Below are positions 17,140-24,922 of a stretch of 64,000 bases of DNA, one piece after another. This DNA is from Pseudomonadota bacterium. GTDB lineage: Bacteria; Pseudomonadota; Gammaproteobacteria; Burkholderiales; Rhodocyclaceae. The stretch's first letter is position 1. Each line of letters opens with the position of its first letter. The notes beneath the pieces were generated by a model. That model was not told the DNA's origin and did no database searches. It worked only from the letters and a program-made list of their open reading frames with translations. Location of the stretch: NCBI GenBank assembly GCA_018241725.1, contig JAFEDI010000093.1:186001-250000 (forward strand). Reading direction: 5' to 3'. A program made the position numbers and the translations under genes.

Positions 17140-17898
17140 ATGCTGCACAAGGAACAACACGTCGCCCAACGCCCCGGTCGCAACCTGCATGTCGGGCTGG
17201 CCAGCTGCTCCACCGAGATTCTGGAAGCGCAAAAGCTGCGCTACCGCGTGTTCGCCGAGGAAATGGGCGCCCGCCTTTCGAGCCGCACGCCGGGCGTCGA
17301 TCGCGACCTGTACGACGCCTTCTGCGACCACTTGATTGTGCGCGACGAGGACGCCGGCCGTATCGTCGGCACCTACCGCATCCTGTCGCCATCAGCCGCC
17401 CGTGAAGTCGGCAACTACTATTCCGAGAGCGAATTCGACCTGACCCGCCTGCGCCACCTGCGCGGCCGCATGGTGGAAATCGGCCGTTCCTGCATCGACC
17501 CGGACTACCGCTCCGGCGCCGTCATCACACTGCTGTGGGCCGGCCTCGCCCGCTACATGCTCGAAAACAACCACGACTACCTGATCGGCTGTGCGTCGAT
17601 CAGCATGGCCGACGGCGGGCACGCAGCAGCCAGCCTGTATAATCGCCTCAAGGACGAGCATCTGTGCCCGCTCGAATACCGGGTCTTCCCCCGCACGCCG
17701 CTGCCGATCCAGGCCCTACGCCAGGATCTCGACGCCGACACGCCGCCGCTGATCAAGGGCTACCTGCGTGCTGGCGCATGGATCTGCGGCGATCCGGCCT
17801 GGGATCCGGATTTCAACACCGCCGACCTGCCGATCCTGCTGCCGGTTTCGCGGCTCGACGCCCGCTACGCCAAACATTTCATGGGACGCAAGGACTGA
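17140..17898 (+). CDS. OlsB-like GNAT N-acyltransferase
   Basis: A GNAT-fold acyl-ACP-dependent acyltransferase of the OlsB/hemolysin-like type, which in ornithine-lipid synthesis acylates ornithine with 3-hydroxyacyl-ACP. Family motifs include RYRVFAEEMGARL, DLYDAFCDHLIVRDED, GRIVGTYRILSP and EIGRSCIDPDYRSGAVITLL. ATG 17140 gives 252 residues; ATG 17125 and 17110 are in-frame alternatives. The next gene is an OlsA-like acyltransferase, and such a pair is the known ornithine-lipid gene arrangement. Product identity is inferred. Confidence 0.8.
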   Translation: MLHKEQHVAQRPGRNLHVGLASCSTEILEAQKLRYRVFAEEMGARLSSRTPGVDRDLYDAFCDHLIVRDEDAGRIVGTYRILSPSAAREVGNYYSESEFDLTRLRHLRGRMVEIGRSCIDPDYRSGAVITLLWAGLARYMLENNHDYLIGCASISMADGGHAAASLYNRLKDEHLCPLEYRVFPRTPLPIQALRQDLDADTPPLIKGYLRAGAWICGDPAWDPDFNTADLPILLPVSRLDARYAKHFMGRKD

Positions 17899-18647
17899 AA
17901 CCCGCCAGCCCCACCCCCCGCCCGATCCGCATCCTCCGTGCTGTCCGCCTGACAGGCCACCTGCTGCAAGGCCTGTTTCTGGCCGCGTTCGTCTTTCCCT
18001 TCGTGTCGGCAGCCAAACGCCTTCGACTGCGCCAGCGCTGGTCGGCGCACCTGCTCGGCACGCTGGGCGTACGTCTGCAGGCCGACGAACCCTTCGTCGC
18101 GCCCGGCAGCCTGCTGGTCGCCAACCATGTGTCGTGGCTTGATGTCTTCGTGATCAATGCGGCCTATCCGGCAGCCTTCGTCTCAAAGGCCGAGGTACGC
18201 CAATGGCCGCTGATCGGCTGGCTCGCCGCGAAGAACGAAACAGTCTTCCTGCGCCGCGGCAGCCGCGGCCACGCGAAGATCGTGAACGGGGAAATCGGTG
18301 GCCTGCTCGGCCAGGGACGCCACGTGGCGATCTTCCCCGAAGGCACCACCACCGATGGCAGCCATGTGCTGGGTTTCCATGCGGCGCTGCTGCAGCCGGC
18401 CATCGAAGCCGGTGCGCCGATCCAGCCGCTGGCCATCGCCTACCGCCTGCCGGACGGCCGCTACACCCGCTCCCCGGCCTACGACGGAGACATCAGTCTG
18501 GTCGACTGCATCAAGGCGATCATCGCCGAGCCGGAGATCATCGCCCGCGTACGCGTCGCCCCGGCCATCCGGCCTGGCCAACTGCCTGACCGCAAGGCCA
18601 TTGCCCACGCGGCGCGGGAGAGCATCGCCACACGCATCGCCGACTGA
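17895..18647 (+). CDS. OlsA/PlsC-like lysophospholipid acyltransferase
   Basis: A 1-acylglycerol-3-phosphate-type acyltransferase, here probably the second acylation of ornithine lipid. It shows an N-terminal membrane segment and the catalytic H-x4-D box in NHVSWLDVF. The substrate motif follows as FPEGTTTDGSHVLGFHAALL. The start is odd: there is no ATG, GTG or TTG between the OlsB-like stop and the conserved region. CTG 17895 overlaps the upstream stop in a CTGA junction and is used here, giving 250 residues. An upstream start within the OlsB-like gene remains possible. Confidence 0.82.
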   Translation: MKPASPTPRPIRILRAVRLTGHLLQGLFLAAFVFPFVSAAKRLRLRQRWSAHLLGTLGVRLQADEPFVAPGSLLVANHVSWLDVFVINAAYPAAFVSKAEVRQWPLIGWLAAKNETVFLRRGSRGHAKIVNGEIGGLLGQGRHVAIFPEGTTTDGSHVLGFHAALLQPAIEAGAPIQPLAIAYRLPDGRYTRSPAYDGDISLVDCIKAIIAEPEIIARVRVAPAIRPGQLPDRKAIAHAARESIATRIAD

Positions 18648-18651
18648 ACGT

Positions 18652-19485
18652 TCAGGAGGGCCTGGGCTTGCCGTGGGCCAGACCTGGACAGGCCACCTGG
18701 AACACGGCCCGGTCTTCCAGACGCACGGCGGTCAGCTCGCGCCCCCATAGACATCCGGAGTCCAGTGCCATCAGATTGGGCTCGATACGCAAGCCCAGCG
18801 CCGACCAGTGACCGAAGACAACGGTGGTATCGGCGCTCTTGCGCCCTCCCACCTCGAACCAGGGCAGATAGCCCTTCGGCGCCTTGGTAACCTCGCCCTT
18901 GACCTTGAAATCCATCACGCCATCCGCCGTACAGAAGCGCATGCGCGTCATCGCATTGACGATCACCCGCATCCGCTCGTAATCACGCAGATCGTCGCTC
19001 CACGCGGCGGGCTCGCTGCCCCACATGTTATGCAGCAGATCCGCGTGATAGGGCCCGGCCAGTGCGCCCTCGACCTCGCGAGCCAGCGCCCGCGCCTGCT
19101 CCACCGTCCAGCCCGGCAGCAACCCGGCATGGACCATCGCAAAACCGTTCTCGACATGCATCAGGGGACGCGTACGCAACCAACCCAACAAGACCTCCCG
19201 ATCCGGCGCATCGAGCACGGCCTGGATGGTGTCGTCCCTGCCCCGATTGCGAATCGCCTCGTAGGCCACCATCAGCAGATACAGGTCGTGGTTGCCCAGC
19301 ACGGTGACCGCTGCCGGCCCCAGATCGCGCACGAAACGCAGGGTGTTCAGGGAATCCGGCCCACGGTTCACCAGATCACCGACCAGCCACAGGCGGTCGT
19401 GAGCCGGATCGAAGGAGACGCGGTTGAGCAGTGCGGTCAGGGACTGGAAACAGCCCTGGATGTCGCCTATCGCATAAGTTGCCAT
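18652..19485 (-). CDS. apaH: Symmetrical bis(5'-nucleosyl)-tetraphosphatase
   Basis: ApaH hydrolyses Ap4A into two ADP and also affects RNA caps. Its 277 residues have the metallophosphatase motifs GDIQGC (residues 7-12), GDLVNRGPDS, GNHD and VHAGLLPGW, plus GHWSALG near the C terminus. ATG 19485 is chosen because MATYAIGDIQG is the conserved start. It is convergent with the OlsA-like gene (4-bp gap) and only two bases downstream of the dehydratase gene, so it is probably co-transcribed with that. Confidence 0.95.
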   Translation of the reverse strand: MATYAIGDIQGCFQSLTALLNRVSFDPAHDRLWLVGDLVNRGPDSLNTLRFVRDLGPAAVTVLGNHDLYLLMVAYEAIRNRGRDDTIQAVLDAPDREVLLGWLRTRPLMHVENGFAMVHAGLLPGWTVEQARALAREVEGALAGPYHADLLHNMWGSEPAAWSDDLRDYERMRVIVNAMTRMRFCTADGVMDFKVKGEVTKAPKGYLPWFEVGGRKSADTTVVFGHWSALGLRIEPNLMALDSGCLWGRELTAVRLEDRAVFQVACPGLAHGKPRPS

Positions 19486-19487
19486 TT

Positions 19488-21353
19488 TCAATGTCCTCCG
19501 GCGGTTTGCGCCACCGACCGCAGATGCGGCGCAGTCTGGTTGGCCGGAACATACTCGGGCACCCAGCGACGCAGTTCCCGACGCACTTCGGGCGCATCCA
19601 CCGCACGACGCTGCCGCAGCCACAGCAGCAGCGCATCGAGCCAGCCCTCCTCGACCGGCAGCGCCCGCGCAATGCGCAGTTTCGGATGATGGGTGGCGCG
19701 GGTCTCCTCGCTGTCGGCCAGAACTTCCTCATACAGCTTCTCGCCGGGACGCAAACCGGTAAATACGATCCGGATTTCGTCCTCAGTACGCCCGGACAGG
19801 CGGATCATGTCCTGCGCCAGTTCGGCGATCTTCACCGGTTCGCCCATGTCGAGCACGAAAATCTCGCCCCCCTTGCCCATCGATCCTGCCTGCAGCACCA
19901 GTTGGGCCGCCTCCGGGATCGACATGAAGTAACGGGTGATCTCCGGGTGGGTCACGGTCACCGGCCCACCGGCGGCAATCTGTTCCTGGAACTTGGGAAT
20001 CACGCTCCCAGCGCTACCCAGTACGTTTCCGAAGCGCACGATCTCGAACTGCGTGCCCCCTTGGGCAGCCAGGGCCTGGCACACCTGCTCCGCCAGGCGC
20101 TTGGTGGCCCCCATCACGTTGACCGGGTTGACCGCCTTGTCGGTGGACACCAGCACGAAACGCGGGATACCAAAGGCCACCGCACTACGCGCCACCTGCC
20201 ACGTGCCCAGCGCGTTGTTGCGCACTGCCTGCCAGGCGTTGTCGTCCTCCATCAGCGGCACGTGCTTGTAGGCTGCCGCGTGGAAGATCACGTGAGGCCG
20301 GTAACGGTTGAGCACCTCGTCCACACGGATCGCATCCTTGACGTCACCGGCGAGTGGCACCAACTGTACGTTTGGAAAATAGGTGTGGAACTCCTCGCAC
20401 AGGCGATACAGCGCAAATTCGGACAGTTCGAAGCAGATCAGCACTGACGGCTCGAAACGGGCGATCTGACGACACAGCGCGGACCCGATCGACCCGCCAG
20501 CGCCGGTCACCATCACGGCCTTGCCACGCAAATACTCTTTGACCTCCGCCGCATTGATACGCACCGGGTCGCGCCCCAACAAGTCTTCCACATCCACTTG
20601 ACGGACATCACCCACGCTCACTCGACCCAACATCACATCTTCGATGGCCGGCACCGTCAATGCCTTGACGCCGGCCCGCACGCAAATGCTGGTCACACTG
20701 CGCCGTAGTTCGTGGCGCTCATGGGGCAGGGCGATGATGGCGTGACCAACGCGGTGTTCCGCCGCCACCCGCGCCAGATCCGAGAAGGCACCCAACACCT
20801 TGTAGCCGTAGATTTCCCGCCCTTCACACGCGCTCGTCTTGTCCAGCAGCCCAACGACACGCCACTCGGACGAGCGGGACAGATCCTTGATCAGATTCAC
20901 TGCGGCTTCCCCGGCGCCCATCACGATGACGGGCTGCCCCTGGGCACGCAGCGCGCCATACAGACGGAACTCCTTCCAGGTCCGGTAGAGGGCTCGCGTG
21001 CCCCCCATATACATGATCAGCAGCAAGGGCTGCAGCGCATAGATCAGGCGCGGCACCGTCGGGTGATAGCGCACGGCGACGACCAGCACCAAGGGCGTCA
21101 CCAGGGTGGCGACTCCCACCGCACGCAGGATGCGTAGTAGATCCGGCAAGCTGGCAAAAACCCAGATCCCCCGATACAGGCCGAAGGCCCGCAGCAACAT
21201 GCCCTGCAGGAACAGCACGATGGGCAGTGCCACACCGAAGGCCGGCATGAAATCAACGGGGATATCGGTATTGAAACGGATCAGATAGGCCAGCCACCAC
21301 GTCAGCGCGACCCCGAACAGGTCCGACAGAAACACCAGCAATGACCGGGACAT
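19488..21353 (-). CDS. Membrane-bound UDP-sugar 4,6-dehydratase, WbpM/FlaA1/CapD family
   Basis: These enzymes convert UDP-GlcNAc-type sugars to 4-keto-6-deoxy intermediates for polysaccharide or glycoprotein sugars. The 621-residue protein has about four N-terminal helices (residues 5-120) and a CoA-binding-like domain (about 140-260). An SDR domain follows with TGAGGSIG at 283-290 and YKHVPLMED. The catalytic triad appears as S403, M414 and K418 (STDKAVNPVNVMGATK), the Ser-Met-Lys form known from large WbpM-type enzymes. It lies between wecA-like and apaH genes on the same strand. Confidence 0.92.
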   Translation of the reverse strand: MSRSLLVFLSDLFGVALTWWLAYLIRFNTDIPVDFMPAFGVALPIVLFLQGMLLRAFGLYRGIWVFASLPDLLRILRAVGVATLVTPLVLVVAVRYHPTVPRLIYALQPLLLIMYMGGTRALYRTWKEFRLYGALRAQGQPVIVMGAGEAAVNLIKDLSRSSEWRVVGLLDKTSACEGREIYGYKVLGAFSDLARVAAEHRVGHAIIALPHERHELRRSVTSICVRAGVKALTVPAIEDVMLGRVSVGDVRQVDVEDLLGRDPVRINAAEVKEYLRGKAVMVTGAGGSIGSALCRQIARFEPSVLICFELSEFALYRLCEEFHTYFPNVQLVPLAGDVKDAIRVDEVLNRYRPHVIFHAAAYKHVPLMEDDNAWQAVRNNALGTWQVARSAVAFGIPRFVLVSTDKAVNPVNVMGATKRLAEQVCQALAAQGGTQFEIVRFGNVLGSAGSVIPKFQEQIAAGGPVTVTHPEITRYFMSIPEAAQLVLQAGSMGKGGEIFVLDMGEPVKIAELAQDMIRLSGRTEDEIRIVFTGLRPGEKLYEEVLADSEETRATHHPKLRIARALPVEEGWLDALLLWLRQRRAVDAPEVRRELRRWVPEYVPANQTAPHLRSVAQTAGGH

Positions 21354-21361
21354 AACTTCCT

Positions 21362-22372
21362 TTACAGCTTGACGGCTTCAGCAGCTTCAAAACGCCGCCA
21401 GCGCAGATCTACCCACACACCTACCGCCAGAAAAACGATCGCCCACATTGTAAGCGTGATGCATTGCAGCGAAAACCCTGAGGGCAATATCAGCACCGCC
21501 GAAATGCCCGTTCCAAGCATCAAACCATAGGCCCGCAAGGCCGTCCCCCGGTGCCCCAACCCCATACGGACCATGCGCTGGTAATAGTGGCTGCGATGCG
21601 CCTGCCAAACCTTCTCGCCACGCAAGGCACGCAGCAGCAGTGTGACTGTCGCATCCAGCACGAAAGGGGCAAAGACCAGCAGCGGAAACCACAACGGCCA
21701 GGCACCTCCGCCCCAGCCCACCAGGCCGAGAGACCCGGCCAGAAAGCCGAGTGGTACCGAACCCACATCACCCATGAAGATGCGGGCCGGATGGAAATTG
21801 AACAACAGAAAACCGGCCGCACCCGCCGCAATGGCCGCACATACAAGGGCCAGACCGAAGCGCCCTCCCAGATAAGCCGCCACCGCATAGGCGGAGAAGC
21901 CGAACAGAGCCATCCCCCCCGCCAGCCCATCCGAGCCGTCCATGAAGTTATACAGATTGGCCAGCCACACCAGCGACACCAACAGCAGGCCTCCCACCGC
22001 CCATCCCAGTGAAAGGCCTGCGCCATACAGAAAGCCGGCAGCTACCAGCACCTGCACGAGAAAACGCAGGCGGGCCGGCAAGGTGTGACGGTCGTCTAGC
22101 AACCCGAGCAAAGCCAGCACGCACGCCCCACCGACTGACAACAAAACGTTCACTGGCAACCATCCAGACGCCGCCGTCAGCCCCACACCAACCAGGCTAC
22201 CAGCCATGACGCCGACGCCACCGGTACGCGGAAGGGGCTGCGAATGCAGGGAGCGATCGTTCGGGTGATCCAGAAAATACAGCCGACTCGCGGGGTGGCA
22301 GCATGCCCGCGTGGTCAGCCAAGCCGCCAGCCATGCCATCGGCACGACGAGCCAGCGCAATGTATCGGACAT
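21362..22372 (-). CDS. WecA/WbpL-type undecaprenyl-phosphate sugar-1-phosphate transferase
   Basis: A polytopic glycan-initiating transferase of the MraY/WecA superfamily, which loads the first sugar phosphate onto undecaprenyl phosphate. The 336 residues hold about ten helices and the signature segments LLDDRHTLPARLRFLVQ (about 91-107), NLYNFMDGSDGLAGG (139-153) and FMGDVGSVPLGF, plus a cytoplasmic HRSHYYQRM loop. Together with the dehydratase eight bases downstream it resembles the wbpL-wbpM pair that starts B-band O-antigen. Confidence 0.92.
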   Translation of the reverse strand: MSDTLRWLVVPMAWLAAWLTTRACCHPASRLYFLDHPNDRSLHSQPLPRTGGVGVMAGSLVGVGLTAASGWLPVNVLLSVGGACVLALLGLLDDRHTLPARLRFLVQVLVAAGFLYGAGLSLGWAVGGLLLVSLVWLANLYNFMDGSDGLAGGMALFGFSAYAVAAYLGGRFGLALVCAAIAAGAAGFLLFNFHPARIFMGDVGSVPLGFLAGSLGLVGWGGGAWPLWFPLLVFAPFVLDATVTLLLRALRGEKVWQAHRSHYYQRMVRMGLGHRGTALRAYGLMLGTGISAVLILPSGFSLQCITLTMWAIVFLAVGVWVDLRWRRFEAAEAVKL

Positions 22373-22456
22373 GCTTGCCTGTCATTGAAAACTGAAGTCT
22401 GCCCCAGTATCAGGCAACAGCCTTTCCTGCTGCAACAGTGAAGGAAGCAAAGGCAA

Positions 22457-22505
22457 AAAAGTTCATATAGGAGGATTTATGGTACATTCTCCTATATGAA
22501 CTTTT
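22457..22505. repeat. 17-bp perfect hairpin covering the start of the TnpB-like gene
   Basis: AAAAGTTCATATAGGAG at 22457-22473 is the exact inverse of 22489-22505, with a 15-base loop. The left arm contains the AGGAG ribosome-binding site. The right arm contains the ATG (22496-22498) of the TnpB-like gene. The surrounding ~60 bp are AT-rich against a GC-rich background. As RNA it would sequester both the Shine-Dalgarno and the start codon; as DNA it could be a dimer operator or a transposon-end palindrome. Confidence 0.85.
22479..22499 (+). CDS. Six-codon leader ORF in the hairpin loop
   Basis: ATG 22479 encodes MVHSPI and stops at TGA 22497-22499, which overlaps the ATG of the TnpB-like gene as ATGA. 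AGGAGG at 22469-22474 is spaced correctly for this mini-ORF. Ribosomes translating it would open the hairpin and arrive at the downstream start, so it may couple translation. The peptide may have no function of its own. Confidence 0.4.
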   Translation: MVHSPI

Positions 22506-23149
22506 CCGTGCACATTCCCCTCCATGCTCAACCCGAACAGCTGGAGCGTCTCTCAGCTCTCCAGAGGGCGGTGGCAGAAGTGTGCAACGCACTGGCACCC
22601 ATCGTGCGGGACACCCGCTGCTGGAACCGGGTTGGACTACACCACCTGGCCTATCGCGGTCTGCGTGAACGCTTCCCGCAAGTCGGCTCCCAGATGGTCT
22701 GCAACGCTATCTACTCGGTATCGCGCACCTGTAGGCTGCTGTTCCAGCATCCACAAAGCCCGTTCAACGTCACCCGCAATCCCGACAAGCCGCTACCGCT
22801 GCTGCAGTTCCAGCCCAGCCTGCCGGTGTATTTCGACCGCCACACACTGAGCGTCAAGGTCGGCCAGTTGTCCATGTACACCCTCGACGGGCGCATGAAG
22901 TTCCAGCTCGATCTCACCGACGCCGACGTACAGCGCTTCAAGGAAAACAAGCTGCGCGAAATCGTGTTGACCCAGACGCCAAACGGCTACCGACTCTCCT
23001 TCACCTTTGCAGCTCCTCAGTCGGGCGGGGATGACAGCACGGACACCAATTTCGACGAGAACGGCGACCTGCCCGAATACGTTCTGGTCTCCGAAGACAC
23101 CCCTCTCCCACACCCGGCTGCGGACGCTCCCCAGTCGGCATCTATCTAA
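22496..23149 (+). CDS. Truncated TnpB-like (IS200/IS605 OrfB) protein lacking the nuclease domain
   Basis: The 217-residue protein matches the N-terminal half of TnpB-type proteins as I know them. An N-terminal strand is followed by a helical block (LQRAVAEVCNALAP, HHLAYRGLRERFP, SQMVCNAIYSVSRTCRLL). A strand block then ends with DRHTLSVKVGQLSMYTLDGR, resembling the typical TnpB segment before the catalytic core. The protein stops there: no RuvC acidic residues and no zinc ribbon remain. The tail is acidic and Pro-rich. The frame is intact, so it may be domesticated. It lies 21 bp before the type I secretion genes on the same strand. Confidence 0.6.
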   Translation: MNFSVHIPLHAQPEQLERLSALQRAVAEVCNALAPIVRDTRCWNRVGLHHLAYRGLRERFPQVGSQMVCNAIYSVSRTCRLLFQHPQSPFNVTRNPDKPLPLLQFQPSLPVYFDRHTLSVKVGQLSMYTLDGRMKFQLDLTDADVQRFKENKLREIVLTQTPNGYRLSFTFAAPQSGGDDSTDTNFDENGDLPEYVLVSEDTPLPHPAADAPQSASI

Positions 23150-23170
23150 GCCCCCTTTCAGGTAACAGCC

Positions 23171-24895
23171 ATGAAGCCCGGCGAAAAACCCTCCGCTCTG
23201 CGCGAAGCATTGCTGCTGCAGAAACCCGCCTTCCACAAGGTGATCTTCTTCAGTTTCTTCATCAACCTGCTGGTCATGGCGCCTACCGTGTACATGCTCC
23301 AGGTGTACGACCGGGTGGTAAACAGCCGGAACCTGATGACGCTGGGCATGCTGACCCTGATGATCGTCCTGCTCTACATCGTCATGGAGGCACTGGAATG
23401 GGTACGTAGCGGCCTCCTCCATCAGATCGCGCTGAAATTCGACGACCGCATCAACGAGCAGATTTTCAATACAGTCTTCGAAGCCAATCTGCGTGGTATT
23501 CCTGGCGCCACCGCTCAAGTGCTGCAAGATCTGCGCACCCTACGCGACTTCATCTACAGCCATGCGCTGACCGCGATCATCGACGTTCCCCTGTCGATGC
23601 TCTATATCTTTGCAATCTTCTACATCAATCCGGAAATGGGCTGGATGTCCATCGTGGGCGCACTGCTCCAGGTCGGCCTGGCGTGGCTCACCGAGAGGGA
23701 CACCCAGGCGCCCCTCAGCGCGGCCAACCGCTCCACTATTGCTGCGCAGAACTACGCCGCGGACAGCCTGCGCAACGCCCAGGTCATTGAAGCAATGGGC
23801 ATGCAAAGCGGCATCCACAAGCGCTGGCTCAAACGCCAGAACGAAACGCTGCGCCAACAAGCCCATGCCTCAGACAAGGCCGGCACCTACTCGGCGCTCT
23901 CCAAGTTCGTGCAGCAATCCCAGTCCTCCCTGCTGCTCGGAGCCGGCGTCTGGTTCATCATCATCGGCCTCTTTCCCCACGGCGGTGGCCTGGTCATCGT
24001 CGCCTCGACCTTCGGCGGCAAACTGCTGTCGCCGATCGTGCAAGTCATCGGTGCCTGGAAACAGGTGGTAGCGGCGCGGGGCGCCTATGCTCGCCTCAAC
24101 ACCCTCCTCAGCAACGTCACGCTGCGGCGCGCCGGCATGTCGCTGCCCGCACCCAAGGGGCAACTGTCCGTCGAAAATGTGGTTGCCGGCGCCCCTGGCT
24201 CCCACGCGGCCATCCTGCGCGGCGTGACTTTCAGCGTCCCCCCCGGCACCGTCGTAGGTCTGATCGGCCCATCCGCCTCTGGCAAATCCACGCTGGCGCG
24301 TCTACTGGTTGGCGTGTGGCCCGCGGCCAACGGCAAGGTACGCCTGGACGGGGTAGACATCTATCCATGGAACAAGGCTGAACTGGGCCCTCACCTCGGC
24401 TATCTGCCGCAGGAAGTTGAACTCTTCGACGGGGCACTGGCCGAGAACATTGCCCGCTTCGGTGATGTAAACATGGCCAAGGTGGAAGCAGCGGCCCGCA
24501 CCGTCGGTCTTCACGACATGATCATGTCGCTACCCGACGGTTATGAAACAAACATTGGCGACGACGGCTGCCGACTGTCCGGTGGACAACGCCAACGCAT
24601 CGGCCTCGCCCGCGCGATCTACGACAACCCACGCTTCATCGTGCTGGACGAACCCAACTCCAGCCTCGACGAAGCCGGCGAGCGTTCCCTGGTTCATACG
24701 CTGCGGAACCTCAAGGCCCAAGGCTCGACCATCATCGTCATTACCCACCGCACCAGCGTGCTGGTCGCAGTGGACAACCTGCTCGTGGTTCAGGAGGGTC
24801 AAGTAAAGGCCTACGGCCCTCGCGACGAAGTCCTCGCCGCCCTGCAGCAAGGCGCCCAGCAAGCCATGCCCGCTCCCCAGCCGGCCGCGGCCTGA
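23171..24895 (+). CDS. Type I secretion system ABC transporter (first copy)
   Basis: A PrtD/AprD/HasD-type fused permease-ATPase that drives one-step export through the adaptor and the TolC-type channel. The 574 residues have about six N-terminal helices (25-290). The nucleotide-binding domain has Walker A GPSASGKST (366-374), signature LSGGQRQRIGLAR and Walker B FIVLDEPNSSLDE, then ITHRTSV. There is no C39 peptidase domain, as expected for serralysin/RTX/S-layer exporters. It is 27 bp upstream of a paralogue of exactly the same length. Confidence 0.95.
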   Translation: MKPGEKPSALREALLLQKPAFHKVIFFSFFINLLVMAPTVYMLQVYDRVVNSRNLMTLGMLTLMIVLLYIVMEALEWVRSGLLHQIALKFDDRINEQIFNTVFEANLRGIPGATAQVLQDLRTLRDFIYSHALTAIIDVPLSMLYIFAIFYINPEMGWMSIVGALLQVGLAWLTERDTQAPLSAANRSTIAAQNYAADSLRNAQVIEAMGMQSGIHKRWLKRQNETLRQQAHASDKAGTYSALSKFVQQSQSSLLLGAGVWFIIIGLFPHGGGLVIVASTFGGKLLSPIVQVIGAWKQVVAARGAYARLNTLLSNVTLRRAGMSLPAPKGQLSVENVVAGAPGSHAAILRGVTFSVPPGTVVGLIGPSASGKSTLARLLVGVWPAANGKVRLDGVDIYPWNKAELGPHLGYLPQEVELFDGALAENIARFGDVNMAKVEAAARTVGLHDMIMSLPDGYETNIGDDGCRLSGGQRQRIGLARAIYDNPRFIVLDEPNSSLDEAGERSLVHTLRNLKAQGSTIIVITHRTSVLVAVDNLLVVQEGQVKAYGPRDEVLAALQQGAQQAMPAPQPAAA

Positions 24896-24922
24896 TCTTT
24901 ATATTCCGCCCATCGAACCCTG

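Noticed and set aside
22457-23149. A complete IS200/IS605-type insertion sequence
   Set aside because: No TnpA gene, no second end hairpin and no full-length TnpB are present; only a TnpB-like N-terminal half and one palindrome.
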